A stretch of DNA of 64,000 nucleotides, taken from positions 6,014,001-6,078,000 of the forward strand of contig NZ_CP053985.1 of the NCBI RefSeq assembly GCF_013267355.1. Reading direction: 5' to 3'. Below are positions 9,562 to 17,471 of this stretch, piece after piece (the stretch's first letter is position 1; the number at the start of each line of letters is the position of its first letter). Source of the DNA: Achromobacter pestifer (GTDB taxonomy: Bacteria; Pseudomonadota; Gammaproteobacteria; Burkholderiales; Burkholderiaceae_B). The notes beneath the pieces are model-generated. The model saw nothing but the letters and a program-made list of their open reading frames with translations. It was not told where the DNA came from and did not search any database. A program made the position numbers and the translations under genes.

Positions 9562-9719
9562 GTGTTTACCCCAGATCGAGCCGCGCGGCGGGCGCGATCA
9601 GCCCCTGGACGCGGCTGCGCTTCGGTGCGTCCGGCTGCCCGCTGAGCCGCGCCACTGCGTCGTTTGCGCGAAACGCGGGGCGTGCGGCGCACGAGACCAA
9701 AGAAAAATTTATACCCCCG
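9562..9719. other. Intergenic, no gene seen
   Basis: This is the first part of a 421-bp gap between the LysR gene and dctP. I see no coding frame or clear terminator. A short AT-rich run (AAAGAAAAATTTATA, near 9700-9714) lies directly upstream of the LysR box and could be an UP-like or additional regulator contact region. Confidence 0.4.
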
Positions 9720-9764
9720 TATCGCAACATACGATTGGACGCTCCGCGCCCCTGACGCTGCAAT
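9720..9764 (+). promoter_or_regulatory. LysR box overlapping a promoter, copy 1
   Basis: TATCGCAAC-N4-GATTGGACGCT at 9720-9743 contains ATC-N9-GAT, a T-N11-A LysR box with the perfect dyad ATCG-N7-CGAT. TTGGAC (9735-9740) can serve as -35, and TGCAAT (9759-9764) as a weak -10, 18 bp apart. The same elements with the same spacing recur at 16324-16368 downstream of the paralogous LysR gene; 21 of 24 bases of the box region match. An operator abutting -35 is the usual layout for LysR activators. Transcription would run toward dctP. Confidence 0.65.
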
Positions 9765-9812
9765 GGCGCCACATCAATAACGATCGCCTGGATGCATCGA
9801 GCGGGGGAAAGC

Positions 9813-9893
9813 ATGAATCAGCGTATGTCCCATTGCCAGACGCGGGCGGCAAGCCATGCCGCGCAGGCGCCATGCGCGCCGCCGCGCGGCTGA
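9813..9893 (+). CDS. Possible 26-codon leader ORF upstream of dctP
   Basis: An ATG preceded by GGGGGAAA opens a 26-codon frame (MNQRMSHCQTRAASH...) ending at TGA 9891. It is the first open frame after the predicted promoter at 9720-9764 and lies within the roughly 215-nt leader of dctP. I recognise no family. It may be a leader peptide or chance; only the ribosome-binding site and the position support it. Confidence 0.2.
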   Translation: MNQRMSHCQTRAASHAAQAPCAPPRG

Positions 9894-9982
9894 TCTCCAG
9901 ACTCTTCGATTGCCACCGCGCGCCGCCAGGATAACGGGATCCGGCGCGCGGCATACCATCCCGCCAGCTAGGAGTTTTGTCC

Positions 9983-11029
9983 ATGAAGAAGTCTCTCGTT
10001 TTCGCCGCCGTCGCCGCCAGCCTGCTGGCCGGCGCCGCCCAGGCCCAGGACCTCCCCAAGACCCAGTTGAAGGTCGTGGGCGGCCTGAGCAACCTGACCG
10101 CCTACAACGATTACGAAAAGCCGTTCTGGACCAAGACCATCCCCGAGCTGTCCAAGGGTCAGGTCACGGCCGACATCAAGGGCTTCAACGAAATGGGCTT
10201 GAAGGGGCCCGAGCTGCTGCGCCTGATGTCGCAGGGCGTGGTCGAGTTCGGCACCGCCACCCTGGCGTACTTCGCCAGCGACAACCCCATCAACGAGGCG
10301 ATCGACCTGGCCGGCCTGGCGCCGGACGTCAAGACCGCGCGCGCCGTCACCGATGCGTTCGAACCGGTCTACGCCAAGCTGTATGGCGAGGGCAGCAACG
10401 TCAAACTGCTGGGCATTTCCACCTATCCCGCGCAGGTGCTGTTCTGCAACGCCGAAATCAAGAGCCTGGCCGACATCAAGGGCAAGAAGGTCCGTACCAG
10501 CAGCCGCACCACCGCCGAGTTCGTCGAGGCGCTGGGCGGTTCCAGCGTGACCATGGCCTTCGGTGAAGTCGTGCCCGCGCTGCAGAACAAGGTGGTGGAT
10601 TGCGCCATCACGGGTTCGCTGTCCGGCTATTCGGCCAAGTGGTACGAGGTGTCCACGCACCTGGTCGCGCTGCCGATCAACTGGAACCAGCAGATCCACG
10701 CCGTCAACCAGAAGGCCTGGGACAAGCTGGACCCCAATGTGCGCACCTTCCTGCAGACCAATGTGAAGACCCTGGTCGACAACATCTGGGACGCCGCCGC
10801 GCGCCAGACCCAGGAAGGCTATGACTGCAACACCGGCGCTGCCGCTTGCCCGTTCCCGGTCAAGGGCAAGATGGTCCTGGTTCAGCCCTCGGACGCGGAC
10901 CGCGCGTTGTTGAAGAAGGTCACCGAGGAAGCCGTGCTGCCCAAGTGGGCCGCGCGCTGCTCGGCCCAGTGCGTGAAGGACTTCAACGCCACCGTTGGCA
11001 AGACGCTGGGCCTGACCGCAAAGAAGTAG
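9983..11029 (+). CDS. dctP: TRAP transporter substrate-binding protein, DctP family
   Basis: This 348-residue periplasmic protein has a clear signal peptide (MKKSL, hydrophobic core, AQA-Q near residue 23). It binds an organic acid for uptake by the DctQM permease encoded next. The ligand-clamping arginine region reads KVRTSSRTTAEF. It carries six cysteines, four of them in the last 90 residues (DCNTGAAACP and RCSAQC), which suggests two disulfides and is unusual for the family. The start has GGAG 8 nt upstream (9971-9974). The ligand is unknown; the neighbouring amidase and DUF2848 genes hint at an amide or keto/hydroxy acid. Confidence 0.9.
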   Translation: MKKSLVFAAVAASLLAGAAQAQDLPKTQLKVVGGLSNLTAYNDYEKPFWTKTIPELSKGQVTADIKGFNEMGLKGPELLRLMSQGVVEFGTATLAYFASDNPINEAIDLAGLAPDVKTARAVTDAFEPVYAKLYGEGSNVKLLGISTYPAQVLFCNAEIKSLADIKGKKVRTSSRTTAEFVEALGGSSVTMAFGEVVPALQNKVVDCAITGSLSGYSAKWYEVSTHLVALPINWNQQIHAVNQKAWDKLDPNVRTFLQTNVKTLVDNIWDAAARQTQEGYDCNTGAAACPFPVKGKMVLVQPSDADRALLKKVTEEAVLPKWAARCSAQCVKDFNATVGKTLGLTAKK

Positions 11030-11030
11030 G

Positions 11031-11070
11031 CCCCCCCCCCGAAGCGCTGCGCGCTTCCCCCCCAGGGGGG
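11031..11070. terminator. GC-rich hairpin element after dctP
   Basis: A C-run is followed by the perfect stem GAAGCGC-TGC-GCGCTTC (11041-11057) and a C-run/G-run pair ending at 11070. It sits immediately after the dctP stop. As dctQ and dctM continue in the same direction, this may act as a partial terminator or 3' stabiliser that keeps the binding protein more abundant than the permease. It looks like the repeated intergenic elements of this family of organisms. Confidence 0.5.
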
Positions 11071-11073
11071 CAT

Positions 11074-11175
11074 GCCTGCGGACCGGCGGAGCCGGATCCG
11101 CGGCATCCCGATGGGGCGGTGTGCTACGGGCCGGCGGAGCTGGATTCGTAGCATCTCGATGGGGCTGTTCGCTAC
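11074..11175. repeat. Two tandem ~48-bp repeats, each a hairpin with compensatory changes
   Basis: Units start at 11074 and 11123 (49 bp apart), and a third partial start GCTAC lies at 11171. Both share the core CCGGCGGAGCYGG and CATCYCGATGGGGC. Each folds as a 7-bp outer stem plus a CCGG/CYGG inner stem. The outer stem is CTGCGGA/TCCGCGG in unit 1 and CTACGGG/TTCGTAG in unit 2, so paired positions changed together. This sits between dctP and dctQ in what should be one transcript. Confidence 0.6.
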
Positions 11176-11221
11176 TTTGATAGTCGGGGCGGCGATGCCT
11201 GGCCCCGCAAAGGTTTAACTC

Positions 11222-11842
11222 ATGACTCAATCTGAACACTTCCGCCTGCTGGGCGGGCTATTGCGGCGCGCCGAGAGCTTCTCGCGCCTGGCGGTGTGGG
11301 CCGGCGGCGCGCTAACCGTGGCCAGCGTGCTGCTGATTTCGTTCGACGTGCTGGCCCGCAAGTTCCTGGGCTTCACCACGGGCGGCGCGGACGAACTGTC
11401 CAGCTACGCCTTCGCCATCAGCACCTCCTGGGCGCTGGCGTTTGCTACGTTGCAACGCGCCAATGTGCGCGTCGACGTGGTCTACCAATACATGCCGGTG
11501 CGCGTTGCCGCCGTGCTGGACTGGATCTCCATGGTGGCCCTGGCCGTCTTCATGGTGTACCTGACTTACTACGCGTCCGAGGTCGTGCAGACCTCCTGGG
11601 CGCAGAAATCCGCGGCCAATACGCCGCTGGCCACGCCCTTGTGGATTCCGCAGGGCCTGTGGGTGCTGGGCCTGGCGTGGATGTGCATCACGGTCGCGCT
11701 GATGCTGGCGCGCGCCTCCGCCGCGCTGGTCACGGGCGACATCGAACTGGTCAAGAGCATTTGCGGCGTGCGTTCGGCGCAGGAAGAGGCCGACGAGGAA
11801 GCCGCCGCCGGCGAGCGCATGGTGAAGGGAGAGGCCGCATGA
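11222..11842 (+). CDS. dctQ: TRAP transporter small permease, DctQ family
   Basis: This 206-residue inner-membrane protein has four hydrophobic segments (approximately residues 20-45, 60-80, 95-115 and 140-160) and a charged acidic C-terminal tail (QEEADEEAAAGERM). The motif LLISFDVLARKFLGFTTGGADELSSYAFAIS is split across TM1-TM2, as in DctQ proteins. It pairs with DctM to form the symporter. Its stop overlaps the dctM start by ATGA at 11839-11842, so translation is coupled. About 190 nt of hairpin-rich DNA separate it from dctP. Confidence 0.88.
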   Translation: MTQSEHFRLLGGLLRRAESFSRLAVWAGGALTVASVLLISFDVLARKFLGFTTGGADELSSYAFAISTSWALAFATLQRANVRVDVVYQYMPVRVAAVLDWISMVALAVFMVYLTYYASEVVQTSWAQKSAANTPLATPLWIPQGLWVLGLAWMCITVALMLARASAALVTGDIELVKSICGVRSAQEEADEEAAAGERMVKGEAA

Positions 11843-13122
11843 TTTCCACCGCATTGATACTGCTCCTCGTGCTGATCGGCCTGTCCATTCCGGTGGGCGC
11901 GGCGCTGGGCGTGCTGGGCCTGATCCTGGACCCGCTGTTCTCCATGCTGCCGCTGACGCGCGCCATCGGCGAAGTCTCGTGGAGCACCAACAACGAGTTC
12001 CTGCTGGTGGCGATTCCGTTGTTCATCATGCTGGGCGAGGTGCTGCTGCGCGCCGGTTTCGCCGAACGCATGTATGGGGCGATGAGCCTGTGGCTGTCGT
12101 GGCTGCCAGGCGGGCTGATGCACGCCAATATCGGCGCCTCGACGCTGTTCTCGGCCACCTCCGGCTCCAGCGTGGCGACCGCCGCGACCGTGGGCACGGT
12201 GGCCATTCCGCAGATCCGCAAGTACGGCTACAACGAGCCGCTGTTCCTGGGCAGCTTGGCCGCCGGCGGCACGCTGGGGATCCTGATCCCGCCTTCGATC
12301 AATCTGGTCATCTATGGCGTGCTGACGAACTCGTCGGTGCCCAAGCTGTATCTGGCGGGCATCATCCCGGGCTTCGCGATGGCCGCGCTGTTCATGTTGA
12401 CGGTGGTCATTGCCTGCGTCGCCAAGCCGTCCTGGGGTGGCAAGAAGATCCAGGCGACCTGGGGCCAGCGCTTCGCCAGCCTGGTGCACCTGGCACCGCC
12501 CATGGGGATCTTTCTCCTGGTGGTCGGCTCCATCTATGCCGGACTGGCCACGCCGACCGAAGCCGCCGCGCTGGGCGTGCTGGGCGCCTTCATCCTGGCT
12601 GCCTGGTTCCGCCGCCTGACGTGGTCAATGCTGCGCGAAGTCATGGAAGGCACGATGCGGTCCACGGCCATGATCATGTTAATCGTGGTGGCGGCCAGCT
12701 TCCTGAACTTCGTCATGTCCGCTACCGGTCTGACGGATGCGCTGACCAAGTCGATCACGGGACTGGGCCTGTCGCCCGGCTGGATGCTGCTGATCGTGGT
12801 GATCTTCTACCTGGTGCTGGGCTGCTTCATGGAAACGCTGTCCATGATGATCACGACCATCCCGATCATCGCGCCCATCATGATCGGCCTGGGTTTCGAT
12901 CCCATCTGGCTGGGCATCGTCATCATCATCCTGGTCGAAGCCGCCCTGATCACGCCGCCCGTGGGCCTGAACCTGTTCGTGGTGCAGAGCCTGCGCAAGA
13001 GCGGCTCCATGAGCGCGGTCATCGTCGGCAGCCTGCCGTTCGTGCTGGCCATGTTCGTGATGCTGGCGCTGCTGGCCTTCTGGCCGGACGTGGCGCTGTG
13101 GCTGCCGCGCGTATTCGGCTGA
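11839..13122 (+). CDS. dctM: TRAP transporter large permease, DctM family
   Basis: This 427-residue inner-membrane protein has about 12 hydrophobic segments and is the Na+-coupled channel subunit. Family motifs seen are IPLFIMLGEVLLRAG, SATSGSSVATAATVGTVAIP, GTLGILIPPSINLVIYG, and near the C-terminus EAALITPPVGLNLFV. The start MISTALILLL is set by ATGA overlap with dctQ; the frame remains open further upstream only as antisense-free noise. With dctP and dctQ it forms a complete TRAP transporter. Confidence 0.92.
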   Translation: MISTALILLLVLIGLSIPVGAALGVLGLILDPLFSMLPLTRAIGEVSWSTNNEFLLVAIPLFIMLGEVLLRAGFAERMYGAMSLWLSWLPGGLMHANIGASTLFSATSGSSVATAATVGTVAIPQIRKYGYNEPLFLGSLAAGGTLGILIPPSINLVIYGVLTNSSVPKLYLAGIIPGFAMAALFMLTVVIACVAKPSWGGKKIQATWGQRFASLVHLAPPMGIFLLVVGSIYAGLATPTEAAALGVLGAFILAAWFRRLTWSMLREVMEGTMRSTAMIMLIVVAASFLNFVMSATGLTDALTKSITGLGLSPGWMLLIVVIFYLVLGCFMETLSMMITTIPIIAPIMIGLGFDPIWLGIVIIILVEAALITPPVGLNLFVVQSLRKSGSMSAVIVGSLPFVLAMFVMLALLAFWPDVALWLPRVFG

Positions 13123-13195
13123 GCTTCATTCCATAGACATTCCGGGGCGCGGCGTACCGCCGCGTCCTTCACTCCCCTAATTCCGCAGGACAGAT

Positions 13196-13879
13196 ATGAA
13201 AGCCGTATTCCAGATCGAAGACTCGCAACCCCGCCAGGTGGAAGTCGAGTTCGACACCCTGATCGTCGCCGGCTGGGCCGGACGCGACATGGCCGCGATC
13301 GAGCACCACATCGAAGAGCTGGCCGCCATCGGCGTGCCGCGCCCCAGCAGCGTGCCGCTGTATTACCGCATCGCCGACAACCAGCTGACCCAGAAGGAAA
13401 GCGTGCAGGCGCTGGGCGGGGATTCGTCGGGCGAAGTCGAGACCTTCGTGTTCGCGGTGGACGGCGAGATGTACGTCAGCATCGCCTCCGACCACACCGA
13501 CCGCAAGCTGGAGACCTACAGCGTGGCGATGTCCAAGCAAGTCTGCGTCAAGCCAGTGGCCAGTAGCGCCTGGCGCCTGGCCGACGTGGCAGAGTACTGG
13601 GACGAACTGATCATCCGTTCCTACATCGTCGAGAACGGCGTGGAAGTGCTGTACCAGGAAGGCCCGCTGGCGTCGCTGCGCACCCCGCAGGACCTGATCG
13701 CCGGCTACACCGGCGGCTCCGCCGTGCTGCCGGCGGGCGCCGGCATGACCTGCGGCACCGTGGGCGCGATTGGCGGCATCCGCCCCTCGGCCGACTTCAC
13801 CATGGAATTGCACGACCCGCGGCGCCAGCGCAGCCTGCGTCACCGCTATCATGTCGAAACGCTGCCCGTGGTGGCCTGA
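13196..13879 (+). CDS. DUF2848 family protein
   Basis: This 227-residue soluble protein without signal peptide or membrane segment resembles the DUF2848 family, which has no assigned function that I can state. Recognisable stretches are ELAAIGVPRPSSVPLYYRIA near residue 50 and a Gly-rich PAGAGMTCGTVGAIGG near 180. The fold of the C-terminal half recalls FAH-type hydrolases, but I cannot confirm it. It lies between the TRAP permease (73 nt) and the amidase (about 77 nt) on the same strand, so it is likely an enzyme acting on the imported compound or its amidase product. Confidence 0.72.
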   Translation: MKAVFQIEDSQPRQVEVEFDTLIVAGWAGRDMAAIEHHIEELAAIGVPRPSSVPLYYRIADNQLTQKESVQALGGDSSGEVETFVFAVDGEMYVSIASDHTDRKLETYSVAMSKQVCVKPVASSAWRLADVAEYWDELIIRSYIVENGVEVLYQEGPLASLRTPQDLIAGYTGGSAVLPAGAGMTCGTVGAIGGIRPSADFTMELHDPRRQRSLRHRYHVETLPVVA

Positions 13880-13956
13880 TTCCGGCCCCCGGCGCCTATC
13901 GCCAGGCGCGCCTTGGGGCGCGCCCGTTTGCACTCATGCCGCAAGGCGGCACTAGG

Positions 13957-15312
13957 ATGACTATGGTTTCGACCCTGAATGATCTGACCCTGGCCCTGCA
14001 GGAGGGCCGCAGCAGCTCGGTGGAACTGACGCAGGCCGCGCTGGCCCGCGCCCAGGACGAGGCGGGCGAGGGCGCCCGCGCGTACACGCGCCTGTACGCC
14101 GAAACGGCGCTGGCGCAGGCGCAGGCCAGCGACACCTTGCGCGCGGCCGGCATCGTGCGCTCGGCCATCGAGGGCCTGCCCATCAGCATCAAGGACCTGT
14201 TCGACGTCGAGGGCGAGACCACCATGGCCGGCTCGGTGGCCCGTGAAGGCGAACCGGCGGCCGACGCCGACGCCGAAGTCGTGCGCCGCTTGATCGCGGC
14301 GGGCGCGGTCATCATCGGCCGCACCAACATGGTCGAATTCGCCTATTCGGGCCTGGGCATCAATCCCCATTACGGCACGCCGCTAAACCCCTACGACCGC
14401 GCCACCGGCCGCATTCCCGGCGGCTCCTCCTCGGGCGCGGCGGTGTCGGTCAGCGACGGCATGGCCGCCGCCGCCATCGGTTCGGACACCGGCGGCTCCG
14501 TGCGCATCCCGGCCGCGCTTTGCGGCCTGACGGGCTTCAAGCCCAGCGCCTGGCGCGTCTCCATGGACGGCGTGCTGCCGCTGTCGGCCAACCTGGATTC
14601 CATCGGCCCGATCGCCGCCAGCGTGCGCTGCTGCGCCGAACTGGACGCCATCCTGTCCGGCGACGGCGGCCCGGTGCCGGAAGCGGCCGTGCTGCGCGGC
14701 CTGCGCCTGGCCATCCCGACCACGCTGGCGCTGGACGCCATGGAAAAGCATGTCGCTGACAGCTTCGCGGCCGCCGTCAGCCGCCTGAAGGCCGCCGGCG
14801 CGCTGGTCGAAGAGATCGCGATTCCGGAATTCGCCGAACTGGCCGCCATCAACGCCAAGGGTGGCTTCACCGCCGCCGAGGCCTGGGCCTGGCACCGCGA
14901 CCTGATCGCCCGCGCGGGCAAGCGCTACGACCCGCGCGTGGTGTCGCGCATCATGCGCGGCAAGGACATGAGCGCGGCCGACTACCTGGACCTGCTGGAC
15001 GCGCGCGAAGCCTGGGTCGCGGCGGTGGACCGCCGCATCGCCGGCTACGACGCCCTGATCATGCCGACCACGCCCATCGTGGCGCCGGCGGTGGCCGACC
15101 TGCAGGGTTCGGACGAGGCCTACTACGCCGCCAATGGCCTGATCCTGCGCAACCCGACGCTGATCAATTTCCTGGATGGCTGCGCGCTGTCGCTGCCTTG
15201 CCATGCCGCCGGCACCGCGCCGGTGGGGCTGATGATCGCGGGCAGCAACGGCACGGACCGCCGTGTCCTGAGCATCGGCCTGGCGGTGGAAGCGCTCTAC
15301 GCCGGCCAGTGA
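13957..15312 (+). CDS. Amidase, amidase-signature family
   Basis: The enzyme hydrolyses a carboxamide to acid and ammonia, or is an AtzF/GatA-like relative. The 451-residue protein has the complete Ser-cisSer-Lys triad: Lys79 in SIKDLFD, Ser157 in PGGSSSGAAVS and Ser181 in DTGGSVRIPA. The 24-residue spacing between the two serines equals that in characterised members. GatB/GatC genes are absent, so a catabolic role is likelier than tRNA transamidation. Start candidates are 13936, 13957 and 13963; I prefer 13957 because AAGG lies about 10 nt upstream. It ends the TRAP-DUF2848-amidase set. Confidence 0.9.
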   Translation: MTMVSTLNDLTLALQEGRSSSVELTQAALARAQDEAGEGARAYTRLYAETALAQAQASDTLRAAGIVRSAIEGLPISIKDLFDVEGETTMAGSVAREGEPAADADAEVVRRLIAAGAVIIGRTNMVEFAYSGLGINPHYGTPLNPYDRATGRIPGGSSSGAAVSVSDGMAAAAIGSDTGGSVRIPAALCGLTGFKPSAWRVSMDGVLPLSANLDSIGPIAASVRCCAELDAILSGDGGPVPEAAVLRGLRLAIPTTLALDAMEKHVADSFAAAVSRLKAAGALVEEIAIPEFAELAAINAKGGFTAAEAWAWHRDLIARAGKRYDPRVVSRIMRGKDMSAADYLDLLDAREAWVAAVDRRIAGYDALIMPTTPIVAPAVADLQGSDEAYYAANGLILRNPTLINFLDGCALSLPCHAAGTAPVGLMIAGSNGTDRRVLSIGLAVEALYAGQ

Positions 15313-15390
15313 TGCGCAGCCGGGGCGGACGGCAGCCGCCCGCCCGTCCCGGACGCTAAGATGGCGGCTGCATAGCCGGACTCCGCCGCC

Positions 15391-16296
15391 ATGATCGATC
15401 TGCGCAATATCGAAACGTTTTTCTGGGTCGCCACCCTGGGCGGGTTCCGGGCCGCGGCCGAGAAGCTCAACGCCACCCAGCCTGCCATCTCCCAGCGCAT
15501 CGCATCGCTGGAATCCGATCTGGGCGTGCGGCTGTTCGACCGCGACACGCGCGGCATCAAGCTCACGGGCAAGGGGCGCGAATTGTTGTCGCACGCCGAG
15601 CGCATGCTGCAGATGCGGCGCGACATGCAGGAGGCCGCGAGGGCCAAGAGCGTCATGAGCGGCATGCTGCGGTTGGGGGTGTCCGAGACGATCGTCCATA
15701 CCTGGCTGCCAACCCTGATGGAGTACCTGCACGACGCCTATCCGGCGCTGATGGTCGAGATCCAGGTGGATACGACCACGGTGCTGAAGACGCAGCTCGC
15801 CTCGCGCCAGATCGACCTGGCCTTTCTGCTGGGACCGATGGAAGAGCCCCGCATCGAAAACCTGTATCTCTGCAACTACCCGCTGAGCTGGGTGGCGAGC
15901 CCCAAGCTCAAGGTCGGACGCCAGCCCATCCCCTTGAAGCGGCTGGCCGAATGGCCCGTCATCACCTATCCGTCCACCACCGATCCGCACCGCGCCGTGC
16001 GCCAGCTGTTGCAGCAGGCCGGCGTGGAGGCGCCGCGCATGTATGGCAGTTCGGCGCTCAGCGTCATCGTGCGGATGGCGCAGGACGGCATCGGCACCGC
16101 GGTCATCGCGCCCGTCATTCTCCACAAGGAGCTGGCGCAGGGCGAATTGCGCATCCTGGACGTGAAGGCGCCAGCCTTGCCGCCGCTGCACTACACCGCC
16201 TGCTGGATGCAGGGGCCGGACAGCCAGATCCCGCGCGCGGTGGCCGAGGCGGCGCAGCAGATTGCGCGGGAAGAGGCGTTGCGCCATCCGGCATAA
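15391..16296 (+). CDS. LysR-family transcriptional regulator (paralogue 2)
   Basis: This 301-residue protein is closely related to the regulator at 8656-9561: same length, no gaps, and near-identical helix-turn-helix ([13 protein letters not shown]), with divergence concentrated in the effector domain and C-terminus. It stands between the amidase and a LysR-box promoter (16324-16368) that drives the DUF1445/ABC genes. The pair looks like a duplication in which effector specificity changed while DNA recognition was kept. Confidence 0.9.
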   Translation: MIDLRNIETFFWVATLGGFRAAAEKLNATQPAISQRIASLESDLGVRLFDRDTRGIKLTGKGRELLSHAERMLQMRRDMQEAARAKSVMSGMLRLGVSETIVHTWLPTLMEYLHDAYPALMVEIQVDTTTVLKTQLASRQIDLAFLLGPMEEPRIENLYLCNYPLSWVASPKLKVGRQPIPLKRLAEWPVITYPSTTDPHRAVRQLLQQAGVEAPRMYGSSALSVIVRMAQDGIGTAVIAPVILHKELAQGELRILDVKAPALPPLHYTACWMQGPDSQIPRAVAEAAQQIAREEALRHPA

Positions 16297-16323
16297 CCCT
16301 GATAAGTAATTTTGATCGGGGTC

Positions 16324-16368
16324 TATCGCAACTTGTGATTGGACGCTGGTGCGTGCTTCCTGTGCAAT
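16324..16368 (+). promoter_or_regulatory. LysR box overlapping a promoter, copy 2
   Basis: TATCGCAAC-N4-GATTGGACGCT at 16324-16347 contains ATC-N9-GAT (T-N11-A). It overlaps TTGGAC (16339-16344) as -35, and TGCAAT (16363-16368) lies 18 bp on as -10. It duplicates 9720-9764 in sequence and spacing. The predicted transcript would begin near 16375, about 30 nt before the ATG of the DUF1445 gene. Confidence 0.68.
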
Positions 16369-16403
16369 GTCCTCATACCTACATTGTCATCAAGGGGATA
16401 GGC

Positions 16404-17210
16404 ATGCAATCGAAACCCGCGGCGCGCGCCAGCGTCGAATTGGCCCGGCAGGCGCGGCTGGATGCACGCAGCGGCAAATTGACCGGCCCGACCGCGAACC
16501 TGGCTCCCGGCCACGTCCAGGCCAACCTCGCGATCCTGCCGCGCGCGCTGGCTGCGGACTTCCTGCATTTCTGCCAGCGCAACCCCAAGCCCTGTCCCTT
16601 GCTGGCCATGTCCGAACCGGGCGATCCCGCCTTGCCGGAACTGGGGCAGGACATCGATATACGCAGCGACATCCCGCGCTACCGCGTGTGGAAGAACGGC
16701 GAGCTGGTGGCCGAGCCCACCGACGTGCGCGACATCTGGCGCGACGACCTGGTGTCGTTCCTGATCGGCTGCTCGTTCTCGTTTGAAGAGGCGATGCTGG
16801 ACAATGGCTTGCCGGTGCGCCACATCGAGCAGGGCTGCAACGTGCCCATGTACCGCACCAACGTCCCCACCCACACCGCGGGCGTGTTCGGCGGCCCGTT
16901 GGTGGTGTCGATGCGTCCCCTGAAGGCGGCGGACGCCATCCGCGCCATCCAGGTCACTTCGCGTTTTCCCTCGGTCCACGGTGCGCCGGTCCATATCGGC
17001 GACCCCGCGTTGATCGGTATTGCCGACATCAGCCGCCCGGACTATGGTGATCCGGTGGAGATACGCGAAGGCGAAATGCCGGTGTTCTGGGCTTGCGGCG
17101 TCACCCCGCAGTCGGTGGTGGCAGCCGTGCGGCCGGAATTCTGCATTACCCACGCGCCGGGCCACATGCTGGTCACGGACCTCATCAACAGCCGGATGGC
17201 GGTGTTCTGA
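16404..17210 (+). CDS. Putative hydro-lyase, DUF1445 / D-glutamate cyclase family
   Basis: This 268-residue cytosolic protein belongs to the DUF1445 family, recognised by [11 protein letters not shown] near residue 37, [13 protein letters not shown] near 125, [10 protein letters not shown] near 150, [11 protein letters not shown], and the C-terminal [15 protein letters not shown]. The mammalian homologue makes 5-oxo-D-proline from D-glutamate; bacterial members are often annotated only as hydro-lyases. AAGGGG lies about 6 nt before the ATG. It is the first gene behind the LysR-box promoter and leads into a branched-chain-type ABC importer 257 nt on, suggesting that the imported compound is its substrate or precursor. 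Confidence 0.85.
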   Translation: MQSKPAARASVELARQARLDARSGKLTGPTANLAPGHVQANLAILPRALAADFLHFCQRNPKPCPLLAMSEPGDPALPELGQDIDIRSDIPRYRVWKNGELVAEPTDVRDIWRDDLVSFLIGCSFSFEEAMLDNGLPVRHIEQGCNVPMYRTNVPTHTAGVFGGPLVVSMRPLKAADAIRAIQVTSRFPSVHGAPVHIGDPALIGIADISRPDYGDPVEIREGEMPVFWACGVTPQSVVAAVRPEFCITHAPGHMLVTDLINSRMAVF

Positions 17211-17321
17211 CCGCCATCGATCCGCTTTCCCGGTAGCGCGCAAGCGGGAAGCGCTAGAAGTCGTAGTCGCGTTGCAGTACCAGTTGTGCCACCAAAACGA
17301 TCCATCAAAGGACAAGGGGAA

Positions 17322-17471
17322 ATGGCGACAACCGCTTTGAATCTGGGGCCTTCCGGCTTGCCGGATGGCCTCGTGCCGCCGCGAACGCGGCCATCCGCAA
17401 GAGGGTGGCCCGATACGCGTCCATGCATTGCTTTCACACCCAGCCAGTTCAATCCAGGAGTCCAGTTATGA
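17322..17471 (+). CDS. Possible 49-codon ORF overlapping the ABC binding-protein start
   Basis: This frame begins MATTALNLGPSG after AAGGGG, which is only 2 nt away. It ends at TGA 17469, overlapping the next ATG (17468) by ATGA as coupled genes do. I recognise no family, and the ribosome-binding site is too close to be good. It may simply be an open frame in GC-rich leader DNA. Confidence 0.15.
   Translation: MATTALNLGPSGLPDGLVPPRTRPSARGWPDTRPCIAFTPSQFNPGVQL

Noticed and set aside
17322..17471. Operon-like 49-codon gene before the LivK-like gene
   Set aside because: The ATGA overlap is suggestive, but the ribosome-binding site is too close and no family is recognised; kept only as a low-confidence entry.
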